Source of the DNA: Halobacillus naozhouensis
Lineage (GTDB): Bacteria; Bacillota; Bacilli; Bacillales; Halobacillaceae
Reading direction: 5' to 3'
NCBI RefSeq assembly: GCF_029714185.1
Contig: NZ_CP121671.1
Span: forward strand, 992,001-1,056,000
DNA: 64,000 nt
Below, piece by piece: positions 16,580 through 24,556 of the stretch (the first letter of the stretch is position 1; each line of letters begins with the position of its first letter). A program made the position numbers and the translations under genes. The notes under the pieces are model-generated. The model was not told the DNA's origin. It was given only the letters and a program-made list of their open reading frames with translations, and made no database searches.

Positions 16580-17482
16580 ATGAAAGACCTATACCCTTCT
16601 AGAAAAAATAATAAGCCGGAGATTTTGGGACGGAAAGACCCTGTGATTCATACGGATCGATCAAAAGATGATCAAGCGCCTATTACCAGGGAACAGCTTG
16701 ATTTCTATGAAGAAAATGGTTTTTTACAGATCGAAAACTTTTTCTCAGAGCAAGAGGTATCTCAAATGCAAAAAGGCATTTTTGAGCTGCAGGATTCCAG
16801 TAAAAATGTTACTTCTGACAAAGTAGTTCGCGAGCCGCAGAGTGATGAAATCAGATCGATCTTCCATGTGCACCAGGATGATGACTACTTTAAAAAAGTG
16901 GCCAATGACCAGCGCTTACTCGATATTGTCAACCATCTTCTTGGAAGTGATGTCTATATCCATCAGTCCCGTATTAATTACAAACCTGGTTTTACGGGAA
17001 AAGAATTTGACTGGCATTCTGATTTTGAAACATGGCATGTTGAGGATGGAATGCCACGGATGAGAGCAGTTAGTTTGTCCATCGCCTTATCAGACAATTA
17101 TACATTTAACGGGCCATTGATGCTTATACCAGGGTCCCATAACTACTATGTCAGCTGTGTAGGGGAAACGCCAGATAATAACTATAAAGAATCATTGCAA
17201 AAGCAAAAGCTTGGAGTTCCGGATCATGACAATCTTAGCTGGCTCGCCGATCAAGGTGACGGCATTTCTGTACCTACTGGAAAAGCGGGTTCCATTACTC
17301 TATTCGAAAGCAATACCATGCATGGGTCAAACGGCAACATTACACCATACAGTCGTAACAATCTGTTCATGGTATACAATAGTGTGGAAAATCAGCTGGT
17401 GGAACCCTATTCAGGAGGGAAAAAACGTCCTGAATTCATCGCTGTTCGAGAAGGTGCGCCAACATTGACGGAGAGTAAGTAA
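16580..17482 (+). CDS. ectD: Ectoine hydroxylase
   Basis: Fe(II)/2-oxoglutarate dioxygenase that turns ectoine into 5-hydroxyectoine, a compatible solute. 300 residues. Iron ligands are at His146 and Asp148 (FDWHSDFETWH) and His248 (TMHGSNGN), with Arg259 positioned to bind 2-oxoglutarate; these numbers coincide with the residues I recall from studied EctD enzymes. AAGGAG lies 10 nt before the ATG. It stands alone; ectABC is not in the window. A SigmaB-like promoter precedes it and a strong terminator follows. Confidence 0.96.
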   Translation: MKDLYPSRKNNKPEILGRKDPVIHTDRSKDDQAPITREQLDFYEENGFLQIENFFSEQEVSQMQKGIFELQDSSKNVTSDKVVREPQSDEIRSIFHVHQDDDYFKKVANDQRLLDIVNHLLGSDVYIHQSRINYKPGFTGKEFDWHSDFETWHVEDGMPRMRAVSLSIALSDNYTFNGPLMLIPGSHNYYVSCVGETPDNNYKESLQKQKLGVPDHDNLSWLADQGDGISVPTGKAGSITLFESNTMHGSNGNITPYSRNNLFMVYNSVENQLVEPYSGGKKRPEFIAVREGAPTLTESK

Positions 17483-17526
17483 TTGCATAAAGAGGAGCTT
17501 TTCCCGAGAGTACTGACTATAATAAC

Positions 17527-17575
17527 AAGCTGTTTCAAATAGGGGATGCCTTCATTTGAAACAGCTTTCTTTATT
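17527..17575 (+). terminator. Terminator of ectD
   Basis: Fourteen-base perfect stem AAGCTGTTTCAAAT/ATTTGAAACAGCTT with a 13-nt loop and a T-rich tail. Confidence 0.88.
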
Positions 17576-17640
17576 CTTATCTGTTTTGACAAAAACAGTC
17601 CACCTTTTTACATTTTTGAATGGATGCTTAAGCATACTTT

Positions 17641-17769
17641 TTTTGGTTTCATCAAAAATGAGATATACTATATGAAAAGAATTCGGTTCCTGGTTAACAT
17701 TCACCACAGTTAACTTTTTAACCTGAAAAATGAGCTCCTGTTACTTAAAACTAAGGAGTTATTTTTTTA
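17641..17769 (+). promoter_or_regulatory. Promoter plus possible attenuator leader of the MFS gene
   Basis: TTTTGG, 17 nt, TATACT (17664-17669) forms a promoter. The leader that would follow contains GTTAAC...GTTAAC (17692-17713) and then a CTCCT/AGGAG hairpin with seven T (about 17732-17769). No gene ends here (ectD has its own terminator upstream), so this terminator-like hairpin sits inside the leader of the MFS gene at 17804. Confidence 0.4.
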
Positions 17770-17803
17770 TGCTTTTACACCTAGGCGATAGGAAGTGATT
17801 CAT

Positions 17804-19015
17804 ATGAGCCACACAGAAAATATGACGGGCGAATCGGGATATAAATCAAAGGATAAACCTTTTTGGATGGCCATTGTTGCGTTGACAGTTGCCTCGTTTA
17901 TGACTTTTTCAAATATTTATATGGTGCAGCCGATCCTGCCTCAGTTTGTTGGCGAGTTCGGAGTGACGCCGACTGTATCTAGTTTAATGTTATCCCTAAC
18001 GATTTTCTCGCTTATTTTGGGGTTGTTGTTTTTTGGTCTAATGTCGGATCGATGGGGCAGAGTAGCCTTAATGAAAGGGACGATTCTGCTTTCTATCATT
18101 CCTTTACTCATTATTCCCTTTTTAGAATCCTTTACGAATATACTAGTGTTAAGGTTTGTACAGGGTTTTTTTGCTGCTGGACTGCCTGCTGCAGCCATTG
18201 CTTATATTGGAGAGGAATTTGAACAGCGCAGTGTACGGATAGGGATATCTTTTTACATAGCTAGTAATGCTGTTGGCGGTATGTTTGGCAGGGTTTTCGT
18301 AGGTTATCTGACTGAGCAAACGTCCTGGCAAACTGCTATGTGGCTGTTATTTGGGATAGAAACGATTTTTTTCTTGCTGTTTGTTTTCTTACTTCCTAAA
18401 TCTCAGAACTTTGTAGCAAGTGAGCTTCCAGTGAGAAAGGATTTGGCTATGATGTTTGTCCACCTGAAAAATAAAAATCTTATCCCCGCATTTTACATGG
18501 GGATTGTGATTCAACTGGCATTTACAGGGGTTTGGACCTATTTGCCCTTCTATTTAATGGATGCCCCCTATTATTTATCGATTGGAACCATTACGTTAGC
18601 TTATTTTGCATATGGTATGGGGTTAGTTGGATCACCACTTGCCAGCAAACTATCTCTCACATTTGATTTAAGTAAAATTGTCATTATTAGTGCAGTAGTG
18701 ATGTTGACAGGGATCGCCGTAACGGTATTACCGATGGCATCGCTTGTTTATACTGGTCTAATTCTAATGTGTTTAGGATTTTTTGTCATCCATTCGATGA
18801 TGGCATGGCTTGTCAATCAACAAGCCACTCATCACAAGGGAGGGGCTTCTAGTCTCTACCTTGTCAGTTATTACGTGGGAGTATCTGGAGGCGGTACAAT
18901 TACAGGTTTCCTATGGAGTCGATGGGGCTGGGCGGGCGTTATTTCGCTAGCTGTTCTTGTCATCCCAGGTGTCTTGTGGGGCAAGAGAACATACCTGCGC
19001 CCTTCATCAACATAA
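17804..19015 (+). CDS. MFS transporter, 12-TM exporter type
   Basis: Major-facilitator protein of about 403 residues, probably an efflux carrier of the AraJ/YnfM-like group; substrate unknown. Twelve hydrophobic stretches are expected; the loop 2-3 signature is GLMSDRWGRVALMKG near residue 77. The N-terminus (MSHTENMTGESGYKSKDKP) is hydrophilic and cytoplasmic. The ATG at 17804 follows AGGAAGTG; an in-frame GTG nine bases upstream is too close. A possible attenuator precedes the gene and repeat element B follows its stop. Confidence 0.82.
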   Translation: MSHTENMTGESGYKSKDKPFWMAIVALTVASFMTFSNIYMVQPILPQFVGEFGVTPTVSSLMLSLTIFSLILGLLFFGLMSDRWGRVALMKGTILLSIIPLLIIPFLESFTNILVLRFVQGFFAAGLPAAAIAYIGEEFEQRSVRIGISFYIASNAVGGMFGRVFVGYLTEQTSWQTAMWLLFGIETIFFLLFVFLLPKSQNFVASELPVRKDLAMMFVHLKNKNLIPAFYMGIVIQLAFTGVWTYLPFYLMDAPYYLSIGTITLAYFAYGMGLVGSPLASKLSLTFDLSKIVIISAVVMLTGIAVTVLPMASLVYTGLILMCLGFFVIHSMMAWLVNQQATHHKGGASSLYLVSYYVGVSGGGTITGFLWSRWGWAGVISLAVLVIPGVLWGKRTYLRPSST

Positions 19016-19033
19016 TATTGTCTGCCCTTAAAG

Positions 19034-19172
19034 ACCCCACATGACGTGGGGTCTTTTGATGTTGGCACATGCCCTATACGGCGTTGGGTCTTTCGGTATT
19101 GGCAAATACCCCATATGACGTGAGGTAGTTCGGTGTTGGCACAGGACGTGCCGGTTTTAACCGAACTTCCTC
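19034..19172 (+). repeat. Modular palindromic repeat element, copy B (three units plus end module)
   Basis: Three tandem 37-nt units (19034-19070, 19071-19107, 19108-19144), each ACCCCACATGACGTGGGG-like with a palindromic core followed by GTTGGCACAG-like sequence. A 28-nt end module (19145-19172) has the hairpin CGGTTTTAACCG and ends ACTTCCTC. Same order of parts as copy A at 2938-3038, with one more unit. It follows the MFS stop by 19 nt; unit 1 may act as its terminator (ACCCCAC/GTGGGGT then TCTTTT). Confidence 0.85.
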
Positions 19173-19234
19173 CGTCTCTCCCAGCGCACTTGCGATAGTG
19201 TTCCCAACATCTCGTTTTATGTAGGGTGGACCAA

Positions 19235-19254
19235 ATGAATGAATACTCATTATC
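19235..19254 (+). promoter_or_regulatory. FadR-type operator
   Basis: ATGAATGAATACTCATTAT is a close match to the B. subtilis FadR (YsiA) operator (TGAATGA-TA-TCATTCA). It lies just upstream of the promoter of the acyl-CoA operon, matching the expected regulator for fatty-acid degradation. Confidence 0.6.
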
Positions 19255-19258
19255 TGAC

Positions 19259-19287
19259 TTGAATTTTCAGAATAGTCGATATAAAAT
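19259..19287 (+). promoter_or_regulatory. SigmaA promoter of the acyl-CoA operon
   Basis: TTGAAT (19259-19264), 17-nt spacer, TAAAAT (19282-19287). It is flanked by the FadR-type site upstream and the TetR-type palindrome downstream. Confidence 0.6.
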
Positions 19288-19293
19288 AGGTTT

Positions 19294-19315
19294 ACATACT
19301 AACTGGTAGGTATGT
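19294..19315 (+). promoter_or_regulatory. TetR-type palindromic operator
   Basis: ACATACTAACTGGTAGGTATGT: six-base perfect outer arms ACATAC/GTATGT and a TAACTGGTA core, typical of TetR/AcrR operators. It covers the predicted start of transcription of the acyl-CoA operon. The cognate regulator is not in the window. Confidence 0.5.
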
Positions 19316-19394
19316 TCAGATGAATGTTAGACAAGCGTTCAATGAATCGGTTGAGCTATTTTTAAAAATCAATAAGGAATAGGGGAGAATTCAC

Positions 19395-20267
19395 ATGACG
19401 ATTGAACAGGTGTCGGTAATTGGAGCGGGTTCAATGGGACATCAGATTGCTATGCTTAGTGCGATGGCAGGCTTTCAGACGAATATACAAGATATGAGCT
19501 TGGATTCTCTTGATGAGGCGAGGACAAAATTAACAAACATTATGGACAAATGGGTACGCAAGGAGAAGATCACCACGAAAGCTCGTGATGAAGCATTTGA
19601 GCGTCTCATGTTTACTACAGACTTACGGGAAGCGGCGGATGAAGCCGATTTGGTTATTGAAGCGGTGGTGGAGAAGCTTGATGTGAAGCGTAAAGTCTTT
19701 GCAGAATTGGATGAGTTGGCCCCGAAACACGCTGTATTTGCCACAAATTCATCTACGATTGTAAGCTCGTTGATTGCTGATGCGACTTCGAGACCGGAGA
19801 AAGTGTGCAATATGCACTTCTTCTTTCCGCCACTCGTGATGGATTGTGTAGAAGTCGTCAAGGGGGAACATACATCGGATGAGACTACTCAACTTGCCAT
19901 GGATGTTTGTGATCAGATGAATCGCACAGCTGTCCTGTTGCAAAAAGAAATCTCAGGTTTTATCGCGAACCGAATTCTGTTTGCCATTCAGAAAGAAGCA
20001 ATGGCTTTATACGAAGGAGGATACGCTGACTTTGAGGATATTGATAAAATCACTCGTAAAGCATTAGGTCATCCTATTGGTCCATTTGAAGTGATGGATC
20101 TTTCAGGCATTGATGTCGGGTATTATGTAATGCAGCAGCGTTATGCGGAATCGGGAGATCCAAATGATCAACCACCAAAGACGCTTGTTGAAAAAGTGGA
20201 AGCTGGTGAATTTGGCCGGAAAACAGGCAAGGGTTTCTATACCTACAGCAGTAAGGTGAAGAACTAG
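19395..20267 (+). CDS. 3-hydroxyacyl-CoA dehydrogenase
   Basis: NAD-dependent oxidation of 3-hydroxyacyl-CoA to 3-ketoacyl-CoA in beta-oxidation. 290 residues, single-function form (Hbd/MmgB-like). Rossmann motif VIGAGSMGHQIA at residues 8-19, DLVIEAVVEKL near residue 85, catalytic dyad region NMHFFFPP (His) and the C-terminal 3HCDH domain from about residue 185 with HPIGPFEVMDLSG. A GGGGAG ribosome binding site precedes the ATG. First gene of a five- or six-gene run. Carnitine dehydrogenase was considered, but length and motifs fit the ordinary enzyme. Confidence 0.9.
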   Translation: MTIEQVSVIGAGSMGHQIAMLSAMAGFQTNIQDMSLDSLDEARTKLTNIMDKWVRKEKITTKARDEAFERLMFTTDLREAADEADLVIEAVVEKLDVKRKVFAELDELAPKHAVFATNSSTIVSSLIADATSRPEKVCNMHFFFPPLVMDCVEVVKGEHTSDETTQLAMDVCDQMNRTAVLLQKEISGFIANRILFAIQKEAMALYEGGYADFEDIDKITRKALGHPIGPFEVMDLSGIDVGYYVMQQRYAESGDPNDQPPKTLVEKVEAGEFGRKTGKGFYTYSSKVKN

Positions 20268-20283
20268 AGGAGGAAATGATTCA

Positions 20284-20682
20284 ATGCATGAGACAGAAAT
20301 AGGCGTGCGATTTTGCGAAACAGATTTACTGGGACACGTGAATAATAATAACTTTTTTGTTTATTTAGAGGATGCAAGAATACGCTTTTTTGAGGATCTA
20401 GAGTTAGTAAAAAAAGATTGGAATTTCATTCTTGCTTCTATTAAGTGCGACTTTTTAAAGCAGGTTTATTTTAACCAGAAGCTGATTATTAAAAGTGGCG
20501 TAGCTAAGATCGGTAATTCAAGCTTTCATTTGGAACAGGATATTTACGAGAAAGAATCAGGAGAAATTGTAGCGAAAGGATCAAGTGTAATTGTCCAGTT
20601 CGACTTCGAGCAGCAGCAAAGTGCTCCCTTAACGGAAGCCATGAAAAAACAGTTGGAAGTTTACCAAATGGCAGCTAACTAG
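20284..20682 (+). CDS. Hotdog-fold acyl-CoA thioesterase
   Basis: 4-hydroxybenzoyl-CoA-thioesterase-like (YbgC/FcbC) protein that would release CoA from an acyl-CoA. 132 residues; the signature VRFCETDLLGHVNNNNFFVYLEDAR has the catalytic Asp position (ETDLLGHVNN) near residue 13. AGGAGG lies just before the ATG and the gene starts 16 nt after the dehydrogenase. The substrate is unknown; clustering suggests a hydroxy- or ketoacyl-CoA intermediate. Confidence 0.85.
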   Translation: MHETEIGVRFCETDLLGHVNNNNFFVYLEDARIRFFEDLELVKKDWNFILASIKCDFLKQVYFNQKLIIKSGVAKIGNSSFHLEQDIYEKESGEIVAKGSSVIVQFDFEQQQSAPLTEAMKKQLEVYQMAAN

Positions 20683-20694
20683 GAGGGAAATGTA

Positions 20695-21750
20695 TTGGCT
20701 TATACAGTTGATACTCAGAGAGTTCGTAAAGGTGAAGAAATTGATGAACAGGGGATTGAGTCCTTTTTACGTGAAAAGCTTCCTAACCTTCCAGATGAAA
20801 AACTGGAAGTAAGGCAATTTGGGGCGGGACATTCCAATCTGACCTATGAACTGACAATAGGTGGTTGGGAGGCGGTGTTACGTCGTCCACCTATGGGGCC
20901 AGTTGCTCCCAAGGCCCATGATATGGAGCGTGAGTACCTTGTGTTACAAGCGCTTCATCCGGTTTTTCCTCTAGCACCAAAGCCGCTTGCTTTTGAATCG
21001 GGGAATCTCTTAGGCCGGCCTTTTTTTGTGATGGAGCGTCGTCATGGACTTGTTTTTGACACGGAATTTCCTAAAGGGATTCGACCCAATCCCGAGTTCG
21101 GTCGTAAGCTTTCTGAAACCATGGTGGATCGATTGGTAGAGTTGCATTCAATAGACTATAAAGCTACTAAGCTCAAAGAAATGGTGAAGCCCGATGGATT
21201 TATGGAACGTCAAATTCACGGCTGGATCAAAAGATATGAAAAGGCAAGAACAGATGATGTGGTGTCAGGTGAGCGATTGAAGAAATGGCTGGTGGCGCAT
21301 ATTCCAGACTCAAATGAAGCGTCCATTATTCATTACGATTATAAATTAAACAATGCTTTGTTTGATGAAGAAGCGAATATGGTCGGGTTATTCGACTGGG
21401 AGATGACTACGGTTGGTGACCCACTGGCTGATCTCGGAGCAGCAATGAGTTATTGGATTGAAGCAGAAGATCCGGAACTTCTAAAAACGGGCCTCGGCAA
21501 GTCGCCGCTTACGGTTAACGAAGGATTTTACACCCGGGACGAGTTTATGACCAGATATGCGGAAAAGAGCGGTCGTGATCTCAGTAATATAAACGTGTAT
21601 GTAACATTTGCCTACTTTAAACTGGCCGGGATTATTCAACAAATCTATTCCCGATACAGGAAAGGCCAAACCGATGATCCAAGGTTTTCTCGTATGAATA
21701 TATTTGTTAATAACTTAATTAAGCACGCAGAAGAAACGGCCGGGTTATGA
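20695..21750 (+). CDS. APH-fold phosphotransferase of the ACAD10/LvaA type
   Basis: Kinase with the aminoglycoside-phosphotransferase fold, in the subgroup linked to acyl-CoA metabolism. In that subgroup LvaA-type enzymes phosphorylate 4-hydroxyacyl-CoA. 351 residues. ATP-lobe motif FGAGHSNLTYEL near residue 42, catalytic loop HYDYKLNNALF near residue 213 (Asp and Asn), and metal-binding GLFDWEMTTVGDPLADLG near residue 229. The start is TTG, with GGAGGG about 8 nt upstream. It follows the thioesterase by 12 nt and is coupled to the ComB-type phosphatase gene (1 nt gap). Substrate is inferred only from subgroup and neighbours. Confidence 0.82.
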   Translation: MAYTVDTQRVRKGEEIDEQGIESFLREKLPNLPDEKLEVRQFGAGHSNLTYELTIGGWEAVLRRPPMGPVAPKAHDMEREYLVLQALHPVFPLAPKPLAFESGNLLGRPFFVMERRHGLVFDTEFPKGIRPNPEFGRKLSETMVDRLVELHSIDYKATKLKEMVKPDGFMERQIHGWIKRYEKARTDDVVSGERLKKWLVAHIPDSNEASIIHYDYKLNNALFDEEANMVGLFDWEMTTVGDPLADLGAAMSYWIEAEDPELLKTGLGKSPLTVNEGFYTRDEFMTRYAEKSGRDLSNINVYVTFAYFKLAGIIQQIYSRYRKGQTDDPRFSRMNIFVNNLIKHAEETAGL

Positions 21751-21751
21751 G

Positions 21752-22480
21752 ATGAGTGACATCCAAGTTATTTTTAAAAAAGAAGATATTCAGCCAGACC
21801 TGATGAAAGGGAAAGTCGCTGTCGTATTTGATGTACTGTTTGCCACGTCAACTATTACAGCCGCTCTTGCTGACGGAGCGACTTCGGTCATTGCCGTATA
21901 CGATCAGGCTCAAGCCCGTGAAAAAGCAAAAACGCTTACCGATCCTTACGTGTTAGCTGGGGAAGACAAAGGAAGGACGATAGAAGGCTTTGAGCATCCC
22001 TTACGAAGATACTTGCAGCCAATTGCAGCCGGAAAGCATGTAGTGTTGTCGACAACGAACGGAACTGTGGCACTTAATCGATCAAGCCAGGCTGATGCTT
22101 TATATGCCTCGTCTTTATTAAATAATCCGGCAATGGCGCACTACCTGGCTGAGAAGCATAAGAACGAGACAATCGTACTTGTCTGTTCAGGTACAAGCGG
22201 ACATTATACTATGGAAGACTTTTATGGCGCAGGTAGTTTAGTATCTTTTCTTATGAAAGAAGGAGATTTTCAGCTTTCTGATGCGGCACGCACTGCTTTG
22301 CATTTTTATCAGGGGAGCGGTTCCACTGCCTTTGAGTTACTGCGCTCTACTAGGATTGGGAAAATACTTGTGGAAATGGGCATGGATGAAAAAGAGATTG
22401 AATTTGCAGCACAGGAAGGACTTTTTAAAACGATCGCTAAATATGAGCCAGAAAGCGGCTCAATTAAAAAGTTAACGTAA
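21752..22480 (+). CDS. comB: ComB-family 2-phosphosulfolactate phosphatase
   Basis: Mg-dependent phosphatase family named for 2-phosphosulfolactate hydrolysis (coenzyme M and sulfolactate routes). 242 residues, family length. Family blocks are VAVVFDVLFATSTITAAL near residue 22, AGEDKGRTIEGFEHPL near residue 70, STTNGTVAL near residue 100 and CSGTSGHYTMEDFYGAG near residue 150. ATG begins 1 nt after the stop of the kinase gene, so translation is probably coupled. Sulfolactate genes are not nearby; in this operon it may act on another phosphoester. Confidence 0.82.
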   Translation: MSDIQVIFKKEDIQPDLMKGKVAVVFDVLFATSTITAALADGATSVIAVYDQAQAREKAKTLTDPYVLAGEDKGRTIEGFEHPLRRYLQPIAAGKHVVLSTTNGTVALNRSSQADALYASSLLNNPAMAHYLAEKHKNETIVLVCSGTSGHYTMEDFYGAGSLVSFLMKEGDFQLSDAARTALHFYQGSGSTAFELLRSTRIGKILVEMGMDEKEIEFAAQEGLFKTIAKYEPESGSIKKLT

Positions 22481-22575
22481 TATATTGTGATAAATACAGA
22501 TTACTGACACAGGTCGACAATAATTTCCCGGGAAATATAACCTGAAAACGGAAGATTTGCCCTCAAAAAAGGCTG

Positions 22576-22603
22576 TTTTGCTGCGGAACAAGTAGCAGCA
22601 AAA
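22576..22603 (+). other. Inverted repeat between comB and the enoyl-CoA hydratase gene
   Basis: Perfect nine-base arms TTTTGCTGC/GCAGCAAAA with a 10-nt loop and no T-run. It may be an mRNA hairpin or processing site that separates expression of the first four genes from the last two. Confidence 0.4.
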
Positions 22604-22662
22604 ATCCATACGAAAAGCGCCAACAAAAAATATGCTTTGAATTCTATAGGGAGCTGATAGTT

Positions 22663-23451
22663 ATGAGAAATCTAAGTAATGATCATTTGAGTGTGTCACT
22701 GAATGGACCAGTTCTTTCCTGTGTATTAAACAGACCCGATAGCTTGAATGCCTTTTCTGACCGGATGATTGCAGGTTTACAGGAAGCGTTGCTTGAAGCG
22801 GAGAATAATGAAGAAATTAAAGTTGTGGTCCTGTCCGGGGCTGGAAGGTCCTTTTCAGCGGGTGGTGATGTGAAAAATATGGGCAAGGCGACAGCCAACC
22901 ATCTGTATGAGCATGTGGGAGAATTAAACCAGTTAATTCTTAAGATCAAGGATCTTGCTAAACCTGTAGTTGCTGTGGTGCACGGTTACGCTGCGGGAGC
23001 CGGGTTTAACTTAGCCCTTGCCTGTGATCAAATCATTGCAGCAGAGGAAAGTAAGTTTGTATTAAGCTTCGCACAGGTTGGGCTCGTCTCAGATGGGGGA
23101 GGGCACTATTTTTTAATGAAGATCCTTGGTCCATACCGAGCGAAGGAGCTTCTATTTAGAGCCGAACCTTTGCCGGTGGAAACAGCGGTTGAGTGGGGAT
23201 TGGTCAATCGTATATTTCCGCTTTCTGATTTGGAGGAAGGGGCTATGGAGTATGCCCTTCGTCTGGCCAAAGGACCTGGACAAGCACTTGGAATGATGAA
23301 AAAGCTTGTTGATCAGTCAGACCAATCTGATTTAGCGACAATTCTTGAACAAGAGCGGTTAACGCAAACTATGATGGCACAAACGGACGATCATAAAGAG
23401 GGAATTCAAGCCTTTAAAGATAAACGAAAGCCTGTTTTTGTTGGAAGGTAA
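22663..23451 (+). CDS. Enoyl-CoA hydratase/isomerase family protein
   Basis: Crotonase-fold enzyme, probably hydration or isomerisation of an enoyl-CoA. 262 residues. Oxyanion-hole segments LSGAGRSFSAGGDVKNMG near residue 55 and HGYAAGAGFNLALACD near residue 107 are present. At the place of the second catalytic Glu the sequence reads VGLVSDGGGHYFLMKILG, with Asp/Gly rather than the usual Glu, so the exact reaction may differ from hydration. GGGAGCTGA precedes the ATG. Linked to the next gene by 12 nt. Confidence 0.87.
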   Translation: MRNLSNDHLSVSLNGPVLSCVLNRPDSLNAFSDRMIAGLQEALLEAENNEEIKVVVLSGAGRSFSAGGDVKNMGKATANHLYEHVGELNQLILKIKDLAKPVVAVVHGYAAGAGFNLALACDQIIAAEESKFVLSFAQVGLVSDGGGHYFLMKILGPYRAKELLFRAEPLPVETAVEWGLVNRIFPLSDLEEGAMEYALRLAKGPGQALGMMKKLVDQSDQSDLATILEQERLTQTMMAQTDDHKEGIQAFKDKRKPVFVGR

Positions 23452-23463
23452 GGAGGTGTAAAT

Positions 23464-24438
23464 ATGAAGGTTGTTCAGTTCGAAGAGTATGGAGGACCAG
23501 AAGTTTTACAAATGGCTGAAATGGAGAAACCGAAACCTATGCCTGGTGAAGTACTGATTGCAGTAACAGCCATCGGTGTGAATTATGCTGATACGGCTAG
23601 GAGGGAAGGGGCGTACGTCGTTCCCACGCCGCTCCCCTTTATACCTGGTGCAGAGGTCGCGGGAATCGTTGAAGAAGTTGGAGAAGACGTTGATAGCTAC
23701 AAGGTAGGAGATCGGATTGTTACACTTGTCGGTTCAGGTGGTTATTCAGAATATATAGTCACAAAAGCTGCTGCGCTTATTCCTTTGCCAGAAGATTTAA
23801 CTGATGAAATAGCGGCCTCTCTCCCGCTTCAAGGGTTAACTGCTTATCACCTGTTAACCACCATGGGTCGTCTAGAAAAAGGTGAAACAGTGCTTATTCA
23901 TGCGGGCGCTGGAGGAGTTGGGTCTTTAGCCATTCAGCTTGCTAAGCATTTTGGTGCCGGCAAAATTATTGCGACAGCCAGTACGGAAGAAAAGCGAAAG
24001 ACAGCTCGTGATCTAGGAGCTGATCATACAGTGGATTACACGAAGTATGATTGGCGGGATGAAGTGATGAGTGTAACAGAAGGAAACGGGGTTGATATCG
24101 CCCTCGAAATGGTGGGAGGAGATATATTCCACGAAACCATTCGGTGCATGCGATCATTTGGCCGAATTGTTGTTTATGGGGTTGCCAGTGGGCATCTGGC
24201 TGAAATGTATCCTTCGGGGCTAATGAATCGTAATTTGTCCATTATCGGTTTCTTTTTGCCAGAGATTATGAAGAAGCCAATTTTATTTGAGCGAAGCCTT
24301 CAAGACCTGATGAAGTTGGTCAGCAGCGGAAAGCTGAAATTAACAATTGGAGGGACTTATCAGTTAAAGGATGCGGCAAAGGTTCATGAATTAATGCAAG
24401 CAAGACAGACGAAAGGGAAGTTAATTTTAAAGCCCTAG
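23464..24438 (+). CDS. Zinc-independent quinone oxidoreductase (MDR family)
   Basis: NADPH:quinone oxidoreductase-like medium-chain reductase of 324 residues. N-terminal GroES-like domain (GVNYADTARREG near residue 40), nucleotide-binding HAGAGGVGSLAIQLAKHFG near residue 145, and no structural zinc Cys cluster. In an acyl-CoA operon it may reduce an enoyl or quinone-like intermediate; this is inference. AAGGAGG lies close before the ATG. Last gene of the operon; a shared terminator separates it from convergent glnA. Confidence 0.85.
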   Translation: MKVVQFEEYGGPEVLQMAEMEKPKPMPGEVLIAVTAIGVNYADTARREGAYVVPTPLPFIPGAEVAGIVEEVGEDVDSYKVGDRIVTLVGSGGYSEYIVTKAAALIPLPEDLTDEIAASLPLQGLTAYHLLTTMGRLEKGETVLIHAGAGGVGSLAIQLAKHFGAGKIIATASTEEKRKTARDLGADHTVDYTKYDWRDEVMSVTEGNGVDIALEMVGGDIFHETIRCMRSFGRIVVYGVASGHLAEMYPSGLMNRNLSIIGFFLPEIMKKPILFERSLQDLMKLVSSGKLKLTIGGTYQLKDAAKVHELMQARQTKGKLILKP

Positions 24439-24515
24439 TGACTGGAATAAATAGAAAATCAAACTCAGTTTGAGCATTTATATGAACAAGAAATTTCAAG
24501 TCTCCTGAATATACT

Positions 24516-24549
24516 AAAGGCTGCACTCTAATAGGGGAGTGCAGCCTTT
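24516..24549. terminator. Terminator shared by the acyl-CoA operon and glnA
   Basis: Perfect 13-base stem AAAGGCTGCACTC/GAGTGCAGCCTTT between convergent genes; it can serve both strands, although neither T-run is long. Confidence 0.7.
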
Positions 24550-24556
24550 GCCAGAG

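Noticed and set aside
19034..19144. CRISPR array at the 37-nt periodic repeat
   Set aside because: The units are contiguous without spacers, each is internally palindromic, and there are no cas genes.
19395..20682. Carnitine dehydrogenase/thioesterase pathway
   Set aside because: The dehydrogenase has ordinary 3-hydroxyacyl-CoA dehydrogenase motifs and length, and no BKACE-type cleavage gene is present.
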